Origin: Marinomonas phaeophyticola
Lineage (GTDB): Bacteria; Pseudomonadota; Gammaproteobacteria; Pseudomonadales; Marinomonadaceae
Direction of reading: 5' to 3'
Assembly: GCF_026966905.1 (NCBI RefSeq)
Contig: NZ_JAPUBN010000006.1
Location: 248,001 to 312,000 of the forward strand
Length of the DNA: 64,000 nucleotides
The notes under the pieces are model-generated. The model was not told where the DNA came from. It worked only from the letters and a program-made list of their open reading frames with translations, and did no database searches. A program made the translations under genes and the position numbers. Shown one piece after another: positions 28,333 through 37,624 of this stretch. How positions within the stretch are numbered: the stretch's first letter is position 1; each line of letters begins with the position of its first letter.

Positions 28333-30003
28333 TTATCCTTTTGCTTCAATTTTTGCCCAAGAATCACGCAATGTAACGGTGCGATTAAATACCATCCCTT
28401 CAGATTCTAAGTCTCGACAGAAATACCCTTCCCGTTCAAACTGGAATCCTTTGCCTTTTTCGGCTTGTTTAAGGGAAGGTTCAAGCTTGGCATTTGTTAA
28501 AATAACTAAAGAGTCTTTGTTTATGAAATCTAAGAACGTTTTCCCTTCGTGATTGGCGTCAGGTGCTGCTTCATTAAACAAACGATCATATAGACGCACT
28601 TCTGCTGTAACAGCATGCGTGGCACTCACCCAGTGGATTACTCCTTTCGGCTTATAACCTTCCGGGTTAACCCCTAATGTATTCTCATCATAGCGACAAA
28701 GTAGCTCAACAACGTCCCCATTATCATCTTTAATAGCTTTGTCGCAGGTTATGACATAACCACCTCGTAAACGAACTGCACTGTCTAAAGTTAGACGTTT
28801 CCATTTTTTAGGTGGTACTTCTGCAAAGTCGGCAGCATCAATAAATAAGTTTTTTGAAAAAGGAACTTGACGAGTTCCTGCATCTGTATTCTTTGGATGA
28901 TTATTTACCGTGAATATTTCTTGTTTATCTTCTGGATAGTTTGTGAGAGTAACTTTTATTGGGTTTAAAACAGCCATAGCACGATTGGCATTTTGATCCA
29001 AATCTTCACGAATAGCGTGCTCAAGCATTCCTAAGTCGACGGTGCCGTCCGATTTTGTGACACCAATACGCTCACAAAAGTTGCGAATTGAATTTGCTGT
29101 ATAACCACGTCTTCGCAACCCTGAGATGGTAGACATACGAGGGTCGTCCCAACCTTCTACATGTTTTTCATCCACTAGCTGTTTCAATTTACGTTTACTG
29201 GTCACTGTGTAGTTTAAGTTTAGACGTGCAAACTCAATTTGCTGGGGATGGGCTGTCCCCAGAGTGTCTAATACCCAGTCATATAGAGGTCGATGATCTT
29301 GAAACTCTAATGTGCAAATCGAATGTGTAATATTTTCCATTGCATCAGACAAGCAATGCGTAAAATCATACATTGGATAGACACACCACTTATCACCCGT
29401 TTGATGGTGATGTACATGACGAATACGATAGATAATAGGATCACGCATATTGATGTTTGGGCTAGCCATATCTATCTTTGCACGTAAAACCATTTCACCA
29501 TCAGCAAAATCACCGTTCTTCATTTGCATAAAGAGTGCTAGATTTTCCTCTGCTGATGTATCCCTATAAGGGCTATTTTTACCTGGCTCTTTTAAGGTTC
29601 CACGATATTCACGCATTTCATCTGCATTTAGTTTACACACATAGGCTTTTTCTAATTTAATAAGTTGAACAGCAAAATCAAACAGCTGATCAAAATAGTT
29701 GGACGCAAATTTTGGTTCCTCGTTCCACTCAAAGCCAAGCCATTGCACATCTTTCTTAATAGAGTTGATGTACTCTAAACTTTCTTTTTCAGGGTTAGTA
29801 TCATCAAAACGTAAGTTGCATTTGCCATTGAAGCGCTCAGCTATACCAAAGTTCAAGCAAATGGACTTTGCATGGCCAATATGAAGATAACCATTTGGCT
29901 CTGGTGGAAAGCGGGTCATTACATTACCGCCATGCTTTCCTGATTCGTTATCTTTATCAATAATTTGAGTAATAAAATTGCCTGGTTTTGAAATCTCTGA
30001 CAT
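28333..30003 (-). CDS. glnS: Glutaminyl-tRNA synthetase
   Basis: 556 residues. [15 protein letters not shown] carries the HIGH motif and TSKRKL the KMSKS equivalent. Glutamine synthetases of this type are confined to gammaproteobacteria and a few others among bacteria. Heads the glnS-cysS operon; its upstream side faces azlD after 106 bases. Confidence 0.97.
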   Translation of the reverse strand: MSEISKPGNFITQIIDKDNESGKHGGNVMTRFPPEPNGYLHIGHAKSICLNFGIAERFNGKCNLRFDDTNPEKESLEYINSIKKDVQWLGFEWNEEPKFASNYFDQLFDFAVQLIKLEKAYVCKLNADEMREYRGTLKEPGKNSPYRDTSAEENLALFMQMKNGDFADGEMVLRAKIDMASPNINMRDPIIYRIRHVHHHQTGDKWCVYPMYDFTHCLSDAMENITHSICTLEFQDHRPLYDWVLDTLGTAHPQQIEFARLNLNYTVTSKRKLKQLVDEKHVEGWDDPRMSTISGLRRRGYTANSIRNFCERIGVTKSDGTVDLGMLEHAIREDLDQNANRAMAVLNPIKVTLTNYPEDKQEIFTVNNHPKNTDAGTRQVPFSKNLFIDAADFAEVPPKKWKRLTLDSAVRLRGGYVITCDKAIKDDNGDVVELLCRYDENTLGVNPEGYKPKGVIHWVSATHAVTAEVRLYDRLFNEAAPDANHEGKTFLDFINKDSLVILTNAKLEPSLKQAEKGKGFQFEREGYFCRDLESEGMVFNRTVTLRDSWAKIEAKG

Positions 30004-30109
30004 GTAAATGCGTGTCCCGATCTGAGTTCATCTAACAAGATTGTTAATTTTGCTAGCTAGTATATCCGATTTCGGTTTTATAGTAATAATGCACCTGTAA
30101 AAATATGCT

Positions 30110-30436
30110 TTAGGAGTTAACAAATTTCACAATAAAAAAGACAGTAACACCTATAAGGATAGTTAGTAGCTGTTTTTGTAACCAAACGCCTACAATAAAA
30201 GCAGATAGAGCCCCTACAAACCATTCGTTTGAAACCACCGCTGAAAATATCTTATCTGTAGAGAAAATCATCGGTGTGATAATAGCCGTTAAAACCGCAA
30301 CAGGAACGAACTTTAATGCTCTTTCCAGAAAGTCTGGCATGACCACCTTGTGGGCTTTAGCAAATAAAACAAAACGTATACCGAAGGTTACAATAAACAT
30401 GCCTATTAGAATAAAAGTATAATCAGCGAATGTCAT
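30110..30436 (-). CDS. azlD: AzlD-family branched-chain amino-acid exporter subunit
   Basis: 108 residues with about four hydrophobic segments and the AzlD pattern FVPVAVLTAIITPMIF. It pairs with AzlC to export branched-chain amino acids or analogues. The start overlaps the azlC stop by four bases (ATGA), so the pair is translationally coupled. Confidence 0.88.
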   Translation of the reverse strand: MTFADYTFILIGMFIVTFGIRFVLFAKAHKVVMPDFLERALKFVPVAVLTAIITPMIFSTDKIFSAVVSNEWFVGALSAFIVGVWLQKQLLTILIGVTVFFIVKFVNS

Positions 30437-31161
30437 GAAGCTCCCTCATTATTGCTGACTGGTTTTATAGTTCTATATTGCAAATCAGCCAGATACCCGA
30501 CAGCAACTCCAGCCATTGCCGACACCAATAAACCGAGATTGTTTGGTAAACTTACTAATAGGATGGATGTGCCACCAGCCGTTACCATGGCAAGCCAAAA
30601 TGGATAGGTTTTAAGATAAGGAGTGATGATACTAATAAAAGTGGCTACCATGGCAAATTCAAGCCCCCATTCGCTCATGCCCGGAATTAGTTCTCCGAAA
30701 ATAACGCCTAATGCCGTTGTAATATTCCACATTAAGTAGAAAGAAAGAAATGATCCCAGATAAGTGTAATACCCGGCTCTTTCACATATTTCACCTGAGC
30801 CATATAAAGGACGAACCGCCGCATAAGTTTCATCTGTTAGTCCAAATCCCATAAGCACCCTTAACAATAACGGTAATTGCTTTACATACTTGATAAGGTC
30901 AGCGGCATACAACAAATGTCTTAAATTCACAATGAATGTAGTGGATACGATTACCCATAATGGCGCATCTACAGCAATTAAACCGATAGCAACAAACTGG
31001 GCCGAGCCAGCAAAGACAAATAGTGACATCACAATGGCAAACCAAGGGCTCAATTCATAGCTCGAGGCAAGAGAGCCAAATAAAACCCCAAATGGAATGC
31101 CACCTATAATCATAGGTATTGAGGCTAAAGAACCGCGTTTCATGTCAATTAAAATGGGCAT
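30433..31161 (-). CDS. azlC: AzlC-family branched-chain amino-acid exporter subunit
   Basis: 242 residues, about seven membrane segments. The AzlC landmarks are clear: IPFGVLFGSLA near the N-terminus, FAGSAQFVAIGLI, NLRHLLYAADL and FGLTDETYAA. The E. coli counterpart is YgaZ (with YgaH) exporting valine. Starts on the last base of the regulator's stop codon and overlaps azlD. Confidence 0.92.
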   Translation of the reverse strand: MPILIDMKRGSLASIPMIIGGIPFGVLFGSLASSYELSPWFAIVMSLFVFAGSAQFVAIGLIAVDAPLWVIVSTTFIVNLRHLLYAADLIKYVKQLPLLLRVLMGFGLTDETYAAVRPLYGSGEICERAGYYTYLGSFLSFYLMWNITTALGVIFGELIPGMSEWGLEFAMVATFISIITPYLKTYPFWLAMVTAGGTSILLVSLPNNLGLLVSAMAGVAVGYLADLQYRTIKPVSNNEGAS

Positions 31162-32135
31162 TAGGATTTCATCTCGAGGTTGGGTGAATGAAATAAATAT
31201 TTTTCCATATAAATATCCGCTCTTTCATAACTCGATACGGTAGGATGTGCTTTCTCTATGAAACCATTACGTAAATAAAGATTCTGAGCTTGGGTGAGCC
31301 GTGATGAAGTTTCCAAACTAATGATTTTTATATCGTTATCCTTAGCATACGTAATGACTGTATCCATTAGCGTTTGAGCTACACCCATTTTTTGAGCGTG
31401 ATCAACAACAGATAGTTTGGCCATTTCAATGCGAATAGGCGAGCTCGTAGGCAATACTATTACGGCACCGAGAAGACGATTTGATTCAGGTCTATCGCTA
31501 ATGGCTAGCCATACACTCCCCCCTTTGTTAATGACTTTTTCTTGGGGTTCTTTAAGCAGCAAGCGTTCACTTTCCGTGATTTGTGTCGGAAAAAAACGCG
31601 TTAACCACGCCAGATTGATGCGATTAAATTCATCTAGATAGGCACTGTCGAAGGGAATTATTTTGATTGGGTTCAGCCTATCTAATACTTTAAAGCATAG
31701 CTCCCCCGCCATAAGCTGATCTTCAAATTGCTTTAAAGTGGTTAAAAAATCGCCTTGGCTAAGTGAATTGGTTTGCTCTAATACAAACTTTATCTCATTC
31801 AACACAGGTTCTGCTTTTAGCATCGCCAGTTGGCCTTTTACTGATAAAGTTAAGATAAATCGTCGACTATCCTTAGTGTCAATTATCTTATCAAGTAAGT
31901 CCTCCTTAATCATTTTAGCCACTTGTTTACTGATGGCAGGATGAGACAAACGAAGCTCACTGGCAACCTCAACAACCGATAAGGGTCCAGATACTTGCAG
32001 CAGTTTTAAAATTGGAAAATACGTTCCAGAAATGGGAACTTTACATGCCATGTATAACTCTTGAACATCCAAAAAAAGACGATCACTTAATCTCTTTAAG
32101 CGACTCCCTAAGGTCAATACGCCAAACTGCTCCAT
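31161..32135 (-). CDS. MarR-GNAT fusion: transcriptional regulator with acetyltransferase domain
   Basis: 324 residues from the ATG at 32135, which has GAGG five bases upstream; an ATG at 32150 gives 329. The N-terminal half is a MarR winged helix (LSVVEVASELRLSHPAISKQVAKMIKEDLL, read across two helices) and the C-terminal half a GNAT N-acetyltransferase (AKLSVVDHAQKMGVAQTLMD, LYLRNGFIEKA). Such two-domain proteins are annotated as bifunctional HTH regulator/GNAT. It ends where azlC begins, so it most likely controls azlCD; a palindrome just upstream of the gene may be its own operator. Confidence 0.85.
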   Translation of the reverse strand: MEQFGVLTLGSRLKRLSDRLFLDVQELYMACKVPISGTYFPILKLLQVSGPLSVVEVASELRLSHPAISKQVAKMIKEDLLDKIIDTKDSRRFILTLSVKGQLAMLKAEPVLNEIKFVLEQTNSLSQGDFLTTLKQFEDQLMAGELCFKVLDRLNPIKIIPFDSAYLDEFNRINLAWLTRFFPTQITESERLLLKEPQEKVINKGGSVWLAISDRPESNRLLGAVIVLPTSSPIRIEMAKLSVVDHAQKMGVAQTLMDTVITYAKDNDIKIISLETSSRLTQAQNLYLRNGFIEKAHPTVSSYERADIYMEKYLFHSPNLEMKS

Positions 32136-32150
32136 CTCACCCTCTGTCAT

Positions 32151-32170
32151 ATATGTAACTGGTTACGCAT
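32151..32170. promoter_or_regulatory. Palindrome upstream of the MarR-GNAT gene
   Basis: GTAAC-tg-GTTAC at 32155-32166, with partly matching flanks (ATAT and GCAT). It lies in the 5' leader of the regulator and is the size of a MarR-type operator. Confidence 0.45.
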
Positions 32171-32343
32171 AATAAATAATCTTTGCCTCAGAATCAATGC
32201 AGTAATCTGCTTATCAAATATAAGCCTAAATTTTCAGTAAGCGTTTCTGATATAATTTATTAGAAATTGATTCAACGGATCAGTTTTCATTTAAAGAAAC
32301 ATTTACCACTAAATTAACTACTACACCGAAGCAGGAATATTTA

Positions 32344-33000
32344 ATGACGAATAAGGTTGTCGTTGTGTACTCGGGAGGAATGGATTCTTTCACAGTATTA
32401 CATCATGCAATAAGATCAGGGGCAGAGGTTTTTGCTATTTCTTTCAATTATGGGCAGAAGCATTCTAAAGAATTAGCTGTCGCCCAGAAAGTATGCAAAG
32501 ACCTATCTATCTCTCATAAAGAAATCGATATCAATAGTATTAGCACTTTAATGGCCGGATCGTCATTAACGAGTGATATCGATATACCTGAAGGTCATTA
32601 TGAAGATGACAATATGAAATCCACGGTTGTACCTAACAGAAATATGGTTTTACTATCTATGGCCATTGCCTATGCGGTTTCCCTTGAAGCTCATGCCGTT
32701 TATTACGGCGCCCATTCAGGGGATCATCATATTTATCCTGATTGCCGTCCAGAATTTGTACATGCCATGAATGTGGTTTCAAAAATTGCCAACTACCATC
32801 CTGTTGAGATAGTAACGCCCTACTTAAAGAATACTAAAAGTGAAATCTTAAAATCAGGCTTGGCGATGGGATTGAATTACGCTGATACTTGGACCTGTTA
32901 TAATGGTAGACATAAGGCTTGTGGAAGATGCGGTTCTTGCATTGAGCGATTAGAGGCTTTTGCTGAGCAAGGGAAAAATGACCCAATTGACTATGAGTAA
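32344..33000 (+). CDS. queC: 7-cyano-7-deazaguanine synthase
   Basis: 218 residues. Converts 7-carboxy-7-deazaguanine to preQ0 in queuosine synthesis. P-loop SGGMDS at about 10-15 and the zinc-binding C-terminus CGRCGSC are both present, as is [16 protein letters not shown] single gene; no other que gene is nearby. It sits with the azl genes between glnS and ppiB. Confidence 0.95.
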   Translation: MTNKVVVVYSGGMDSFTVLHHAIRSGAEVFAISFNYGQKHSKELAVAQKVCKDLSISHKEIDINSISTLMAGSSLTSDIDIPEGHYEDDNMKSTVVPNRNMVLLSMAIAYAVSLEAHAVYYGAHSGDHHIYPDCRPEFVHAMNVVSKIANYHPVEIVTPYLKNTKSEILKSGLAMGLNYADTWTCYNGRHKACGRCGSCIERLEAFAEQGKNDPIDYE

Positions 33001-33223
33001 AAGAATAGAATGTACTCTTCTGTTTACAATTAATGGATAAAAGTCACGGATAGGTGGTGAGAATTCGACTTTAAGCATCAAAAAATCTAACTTTAAGTAC
33101 GTGTTTAACGAATACACGGTGGCGTCTTAGCGGACAAACACATAAAATGCCCATCATTGAATAACGACATTCTTTCATTAAATGTCACCTTTTAAACTCA
33201 ATCCCTTTGTAAGGAATTTTATT

Positions 33224-33721
33224 ATGATCGTTTTACATACGAATTATGGCGACATCACTCTTGAATTAAATTACGAAAAAGCGCCAAAAACCTCTAAAAA
33301 CTTCGAGCAGTATGTTGAATCGGGTTTTTATAATGGCGTAATTTTTCATCGTGTAATTAACGGCTTTATGATTCAAGGTGGTGGCTTTGAGCCAGGAATG
33401 ACTCAGAAAGAAACCCAAGACACGATAGAAAACGAAGCCGATAATGGTTTAACTAATGAAATTGGTACTGTTGCGATGGCTCGTACCATGGACCCTCATT
33501 CAGCGTCTGCGCAATTCTTTATTAATGTTGGTAACAATGGGTTCTTAAATCATAAATCTAAAACAACAAATGGCTGGGGTTACGCCGTATTTGGTAAAGT
33601 AACCGCCGGTATCGATGTTGTTAATAAAATTAAAGAAGTGGCGACAACATCAAAATCTGGGCACCAGGATGTTCCAGTTGAAGATGTGATCATTGAAAGT
33701 GCAGAAATCATTAAAGAGTAA
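33224..33721 (+). CDS. ppiB: Peptidyl-prolyl cis-trans isomerase B (cyclophilin)
   Basis: 165 residues from the ATG at 33224, which has AAGGAAT upstream; an ATG at 33182 in frame gives an N-terminal run without a site or signal peptide. Cyclophilin core: [23 protein letters not shown] and [11 protein letters not shown]. No signal sequence, so cytosolic. Three bases separate it from lpxH; the ppiB-lpxH pair is conserved in Pseudomonas. Confidence 0.95.
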   Translation: MIVLHTNYGDITLELNYEKAPKTSKNFEQYVESGFYNGVIFHRVINGFMIQGGGFEPGMTQKETQDTIENEADNGLTNEIGTVAMARTMDPHSASAQFFINVGNNGFLNHKSKTTNGWGYAVFGKVTAGIDVVNKIKEVATTSKSGHQDVPVEDVIIESAEIIKE

Positions 33722-33724
33722 AAG

Positions 33725-34513
33725 ATGCGTCGATATTTTATATCTGATTTGCATTTAAGTGACAAACGCCTGGATTTAATCCGGGCGTTTGTTTTATTAA
33801 TTGAGCAAATTAAAAAAACTCACGATCAGCCTACCGAACTTTATATTTTAGGAGATTTTTACGAAGCATGGATTGGGGATGATTATAAACCTGAATGGAA
33901 TAAGCCAATTATTGAGTCATTAGTATCGCTCAATACAAGCCACATTCCTGTCTTTATCATGCATGGGAATAGGGACTTTTTATTAGGTAAAGCCTGGCTA
34001 CAGCAAACTCACGCTAGCTTACTTACAGAGCACTCTCTTGTTTATGCAGAAAACCAGTCCCCTATTCTTTTATCTCATGGTGATGAGTATTGTACTGCAG
34101 ACGTTGAATATCAATCTTTCAGAGCCCAAGTGCGACAACCTGAATGGCAGGAAACAGTTTTATCTATGCCTTTAGCAAATCGACTCGCCTTAGCTGAACA
34201 ACTACGTAATGACAGTAAGAGCATGTCTTCTGATAAAGCAAACGATATTATGGACGTCACAGAAACGGAAATAATCAATCAATTAAATAGGCATCAATGC
34301 AAGGTGTGTATTCATGGGCACACCCATAAACCCTGCCTGCATAAGGAGCTTAACTACAAGCGATTGGTTTTAGGTGATTGGGACCAAGATATTTGGGTGG
34401 CTATTCTAGAAGACAATAAATTACAGCAATACAAAGCAGATATTAAGAGTATGAATAATGAGGATGATTGGGCATTGTCAAATTTGTGCAAAATGCACTC
34501 ATTAATCATTTAA
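33725..34513 (+). CDS. lpxH: UDP-2,3-diacylglucosamine diphosphatase
   Basis: 262 residues. Calcineurin-type metallophosphatase that makes lipid X in lipid A synthesis. Metal ligands: FISDLHLSD, YILGDFYEAWIGDD, HGNRDFL, LSHGDEYCT and CIHGHTHKP. About 20 residues longer than E. coli LpxH at the C-terminus. Directly follows ppiB and is probably co-transcribed. Confidence 0.93.
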   Translation: MRRYFISDLHLSDKRLDLIRAFVLLIEQIKKTHDQPTELYILGDFYEAWIGDDYKPEWNKPIIESLVSLNTSHIPVFIMHGNRDFLLGKAWLQQTHASLLTEHSLVYAENQSPILLSHGDEYCTADVEYQSFRAQVRQPEWQETVLSMPLANRLALAEQLRNDSKSMSSDKANDIMDVTETEIINQLNRHQCKVCIHGHTHKPCLHKELNYKRLVLGDWDQDIWVAILEDNKLQQYKADIKSMNNEDDWALSNLCKMHSLII

Positions 34514-34555
34514 AGACATCTAGATAGCTCGCCCTTACGTATATTTAGATATTTT

Positions 34556-34861
34556 TTAAATCGGCAAATGCAGTAAATCTTTTACCCAAATCGTTTCTTT
34601 GGCGCCTCTTGATCGTTCGTATTCTAAACCTCGATCATATAAAAGTGCTATTGCTCGAAAAAAGGCATTATTGATTAATACTGGTGTCAGCTCTTCTTTA
34701 TGTGCAATCCGCCAATGGCTTTGAGCCTTATTTGTTAATATTTGGTATAAGTAATCTAGTTCAAGAGAGCCTTGATATATTTCATTTAAATTGACTGGTG
34801 GATCGCTTTTTGCAATTTCCATTGCTAACCAAAAAGTCACATCTGCAAGTTTATCTTTCAT
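34556..34861 (-). CDS. Hypothetical protein
   Basis: 101 residues from the ATG at 34861, with GGAG six bases upstream; the frame is open 20 codons further 5' but has no site. Mostly helical and soluble, beginning MKDKLADVTFWLAMEIAK, with SHWRIAHKEELTPVLINNAFFRAIALLYDRG in the middle. No motif recognised. Convergent with lpxH and 102 bases downstream of miaE on the same strand. Confidence 0.65.
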   Translation of the reverse strand: MKDKLADVTFWLAMEIAKSDPPVNLNEIYQGSLELDYLYQILTNKAQSHWRIAHKEELTPVLINNAFFRAIALLYDRGLEYERSRGAKETIWVKDLLHLPI

Positions 34862-34963
34862 GATATTCTCCAGTTTTACTGTCGTACGATTAAAAGTGTA
34901 GCAGTATTTTCTGGAGAACATAAAAATCTTTTTAAAATATATCTATCAACTTTTGAGATGAAT

Positions 34964-35578
34964 TTAAATGGGTTTATTTGGGGGACCACTGTGCAAGCGA
35001 AAAACATCATCAGGTTCAACAATTAGCGTTTGCTCTATTTCCCTAAATAAGGCCACTCTATCATCAATACTCTCTTCACTGTATTCTTGAGCAAGCGCTA
35101 GATAGTCCTCAAAGTGCCTAGCCTCTGACTTTAAAAGTGATATATAGAAAGCGGATAGCTCTTCATCAAGGTGAGGTGCTAGGGCGGCAAAGCGTTCACA
35201 TGAACGAGCTTCAACAAAAGCACCAACGATAAGCGTGTCAACTAATCGTGCGGGTTCGTGAGTACGAATTTTTTTACGTAGCCCATCAGCGTATCTTGAT
35301 GCCGCCAAATGTTCATAAGATATGTTACGCTTTTTCATTAATTTATGTACTTGTTCAAAATGAATCAGCTCCTCTCTGGCTAATCGTGACATTTTATGTA
35401 ATAAATTATCCCTCTCAACATAGCGATACATAAGGCTCATTGCGGTTGATGCGGCTTTTTTCTCACAATGAGCATGATCAACTAACATGATATCTTGGTT
35501 TTCAATGGCCCAATGAACCCAAGACTCTGGAGAGGTACAAGGCAAAAAAGCCATTAATTCAGGATAGGACGATAACAT
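34964..35578 (-). CDS. miaE: tRNA-(ms2io6A)-hydroxylase
   Basis: 204 residues. Di-iron, ferritin-like enzyme that hydroxylates the isopentenyl group of ms2i6A at tRNA position 37. Metal ligands are recognisable as HAHCEKKAAS, ELIHFEQVH, EARSCERF and EARHFEDY. The N-terminal MLSSYPELMAFLPCTSPESWVHWA is the family start. Convergent with nothing; divergent from the kinase-like gene. Confidence 0.92.
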   Translation of the reverse strand: MLSSYPELMAFLPCTSPESWVHWAIENQDIMLVDHAHCEKKAASTAMSLMYRYVERDNLLHKMSRLAREELIHFEQVHKLMKKRNISYEHLAASRYADGLRKKIRTHEPARLVDTLIVGAFVEARSCERFAALAPHLDEELSAFYISLLKSEARHFEDYLALAQEYSEESIDDRVALFREIEQTLIVEPDDVFRLHSGPPNKPI

Positions 35579-35667
35579 TTTTCTACCTTTTTACTGTAAA
35601 AACACGGATTATAGCAATTGTACAAAATTTTAAGTAACAACTCTTTGATTTGGATACTATTTTAACA

Positions 35668-37428
35668 ATGAATCAGTTTTTTGATCCAAACAAACTCACT
35701 ATAGGGGTAAAGGTTGGTCTTGAGCTTGAACCTTATACGTTAAATTACCCTTTAGGCAATACTAAAAACACCTGGGTCGCTGATCAAGGTGGACGCCCTT
35801 TTGTATTGCGTTTCTATGATCCAAAAAGAGGGTCATCGGATGATTTTCTCGTGAATGCTAGAAAATATTTAAATTTAAAGCATCCTTCTATCACACCCAA
35901 TTACCCTCCTTTTTATTCTAGCCTTTGGGTTTATAATTTATCAGCGGTCTGTGGAGGGGAAAAACTTTATAGCTATTTAGGAAAATACCCTGAAGGAGCC
36001 CCTCTGAACGTAGTCATTAGCATTTTTGAAGGTATAGCAAAAGCACTGGATCAATCTCACAAAAGTAATTTATTTCATGGCACGTTAGATCTTAATCACA
36101 TTCATGTTGTAAATGGTGTTGGCGTGATGATCGCATTTGGTCATAACAATTGGTTAACCTCCATTACGGAAGATGATGCCGATTTAAGATTTATTGCTCC
36201 GGAATCCAAAACAGCACAGAGAAAAATTAATGCCAGCACAGATTCTTACTCCTTTATGAGGATTTTACTGGCTTCTTTATTAGGTGAATCAAAGGTTTCT
36301 TCAGATGGACGCATTGATCTTCCTAGTTCTCACTCAACAATAAGCGATAAAGATTGGAAGACGATTTGTAACTGGTGTCGAACCCCGGTTAAGCAACGCC
36401 CAAAGAATTTGATTGATGTTATTCGATTATTAAGAGCGAACTTATACCAAGTTACTGCCAATAAGAATATTGATAGAAAACCCGTTAAAAAGAAATTTAC
36501 CATAATCAAAAAGCATAAACTTGCACTTATAGGTGTAAGCTCCTTCTTTTTTATATCGACTATACTTGCTTTTGTGTTTAACGCTCCCGATGAAGAGGCG
36601 TTTCCTCAAACACAAGCTCCATTACAAGCCGCAAAAAATTCAGCGCAGCAAACTCCAGAAGATGAATTTAAATTGCTACCTAATACACTTCAAGATGAAT
36701 TGCAAAATGGTGATAAAGCACCTGAGGTTACTAAGATACAGCCCAGTACATTCGAGATGGGGGATAGACAAAATGTGGGTGATGATAATGAAAAACCGGT
36801 CCATACCGTAATAGTTCCTACAGGATTCTATATTAGCTCGTATGAAGTGACGTTTGATCATTATGACTTATTTGCAAAATCCACTAATCGCCCTCTCCCA
36901 TCAGATAACGGCTGGGGAAGAGGTAAACGTCCAGTTATTAATGTGAGTTGGTATGATGCAAAAGCCTATACTCAGTGGTTAACTGAGCAAACAAATGAAA
37001 ACTATCGATTACCTACTGAAATTGAATGGGAGTATTCAATTAGAGCTGGATCTGGCTCCTCTTTTTGGTATGGGGATAAAGTAAGTTCTGGATATTCAGT
37101 TTGTGATGGATGCGGTAGTATTTGGGACGGAAAATCAACGGCTCCAGTGGGCAGTTTACTCAGTAACCCTCTTGGTCTTTTCGACATGCATGGAAACGTT
37201 GCTGAATGGGTTGAGGACTGTTACCACGATGATTATATCGGTGCTCCAACATCGAATACCGCCTGGAATGATGAGAGTTGTGACAGTAGAGTGATCCGCG
37301 GTGGCTCATGGTTTGACATTCCAAGGGTCGGCAGAAGCTCTACCCGCTATCGAGCAGATCCAAATTTAAAAGCCAGTAACTGGGGATTTAGAGTAACAAG
37401 AGTCATTAAAAGTGATGCAACCTTATGA
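35668..37428 (+). CDS. Pseudokinase fused to formylglycine-generating-enzyme-like domain
   Basis: 586 residues from the ATG at 35668 (a TTG at 35650 is less likely). A protein-kinase-like domain (about 1-265) keeps the APE box (IAPES at 176-180) but has lost the catalytic residues: HRD is H137-GT, the catalytic Lys and Asn of HRDxKxxN are Asp141 and His144, DFG reads AFG at 156-158, and the VAVK lysine is replaced. A transmembrane helix follows (LALIGVSSFFFISTILAFVF, about 284-304), then a sulfatase-modifying (FGE) domain to the end (MGDRQNVGDDNEKP, LPTEIEWEYSIRAGS, MHGNVAEWVEDC, NWGFRV). The two active-site cysteines of true FGE are absent near VIRGGSWFDIPR. Probably a membrane sensor or scaffold rather than an enzyme. 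Confidence 0.8.
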   Translation: MNQFFDPNKLTIGVKVGLELEPYTLNYPLGNTKNTWVADQGGRPFVLRFYDPKRGSSDDFLVNARKYLNLKHPSITPNYPPFYSSLWVYNLSAVCGGEKLYSYLGKYPEGAPLNVVISIFEGIAKALDQSHKSNLFHGTLDLNHIHVVNGVGVMIAFGHNNWLTSITEDDADLRFIAPESKTAQRKINASTDSYSFMRILLASLLGESKVSSDGRIDLPSSHSTISDKDWKTICNWCRTPVKQRPKNLIDVIRLLRANLYQVTANKNIDRKPVKKKFTIIKKHKLALIGVSSFFFISTILAFVFNAPDEEAFPQTQAPLQAAKNSAQQTPEDEFKLLPNTLQDELQNGDKAPEVTKIQPSTFEMGDRQNVGDDNEKPVHTVIVPTGFYISSYEVTFDHYDLFAKSTNRPLPSDNGWGRGKRPVINVSWYDAKAYTQWLTEQTNENYRLPTEIEWEYSIRAGSGSSFWYGDKVSSGYSVCDGCGSIWDGKSTAPVGSLLSNPLGLFDMHGNVAEWVEDCYHDDYIGAPTSNTAWNDESCDSRVIRGGSWFDIPRVGRSSTRYRADPNLKASNWGFRVTRVIKSDATL

Positions 37429-37501
37429 TTTATAAGAGTAATAATTCTACTAAATGGCCCTTATTCTGAAATCTTATGACTAAGAAGCGTTTTTTATGAT
37501 G

Positions 37502-37599
37502 ATATTCCTATAAAATAGGGAATATTAATATACAGAAGGGTTATTTGCTTTTTAAATAATCCTTCGAGCCATCATATCTATTCATCGATTTGAATAGAT
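37502..37599 (+). promoter_or_regulatory. Structured leader of acnB with three hairpins
   Basis: Three hairpins lie one after another: 37502-37525 (ATATTCC / GGAATAT), 37535-37565 (a 12-base stem GAAGGGTTATTT / AAATAATCCTTC with one G-T pair and a seven-base loop), and 37576-37599 (ATCTATTC / GAATAGAT, eight perfect pairs). The last ends 25 bases before the acnB GTG. The second may terminate the upstream gene; together they look like a regulated 5' leader. Confidence 0.6.
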
Positions 37600-37624
37600 G
37601 GATAATAAAAAAGGGGAATAAATT

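Noticed and set aside
36566-36811. Frames inside the pseudokinase-FGE gene
   Set aside because: They lie in other frames of a long gene with clear domain structure.
35668-37428. Functional formylglycine-generating enzyme
   Set aside because: The active-site cysteines of FGE are missing at the expected position, and the kinase half lacks its catalytic residues.
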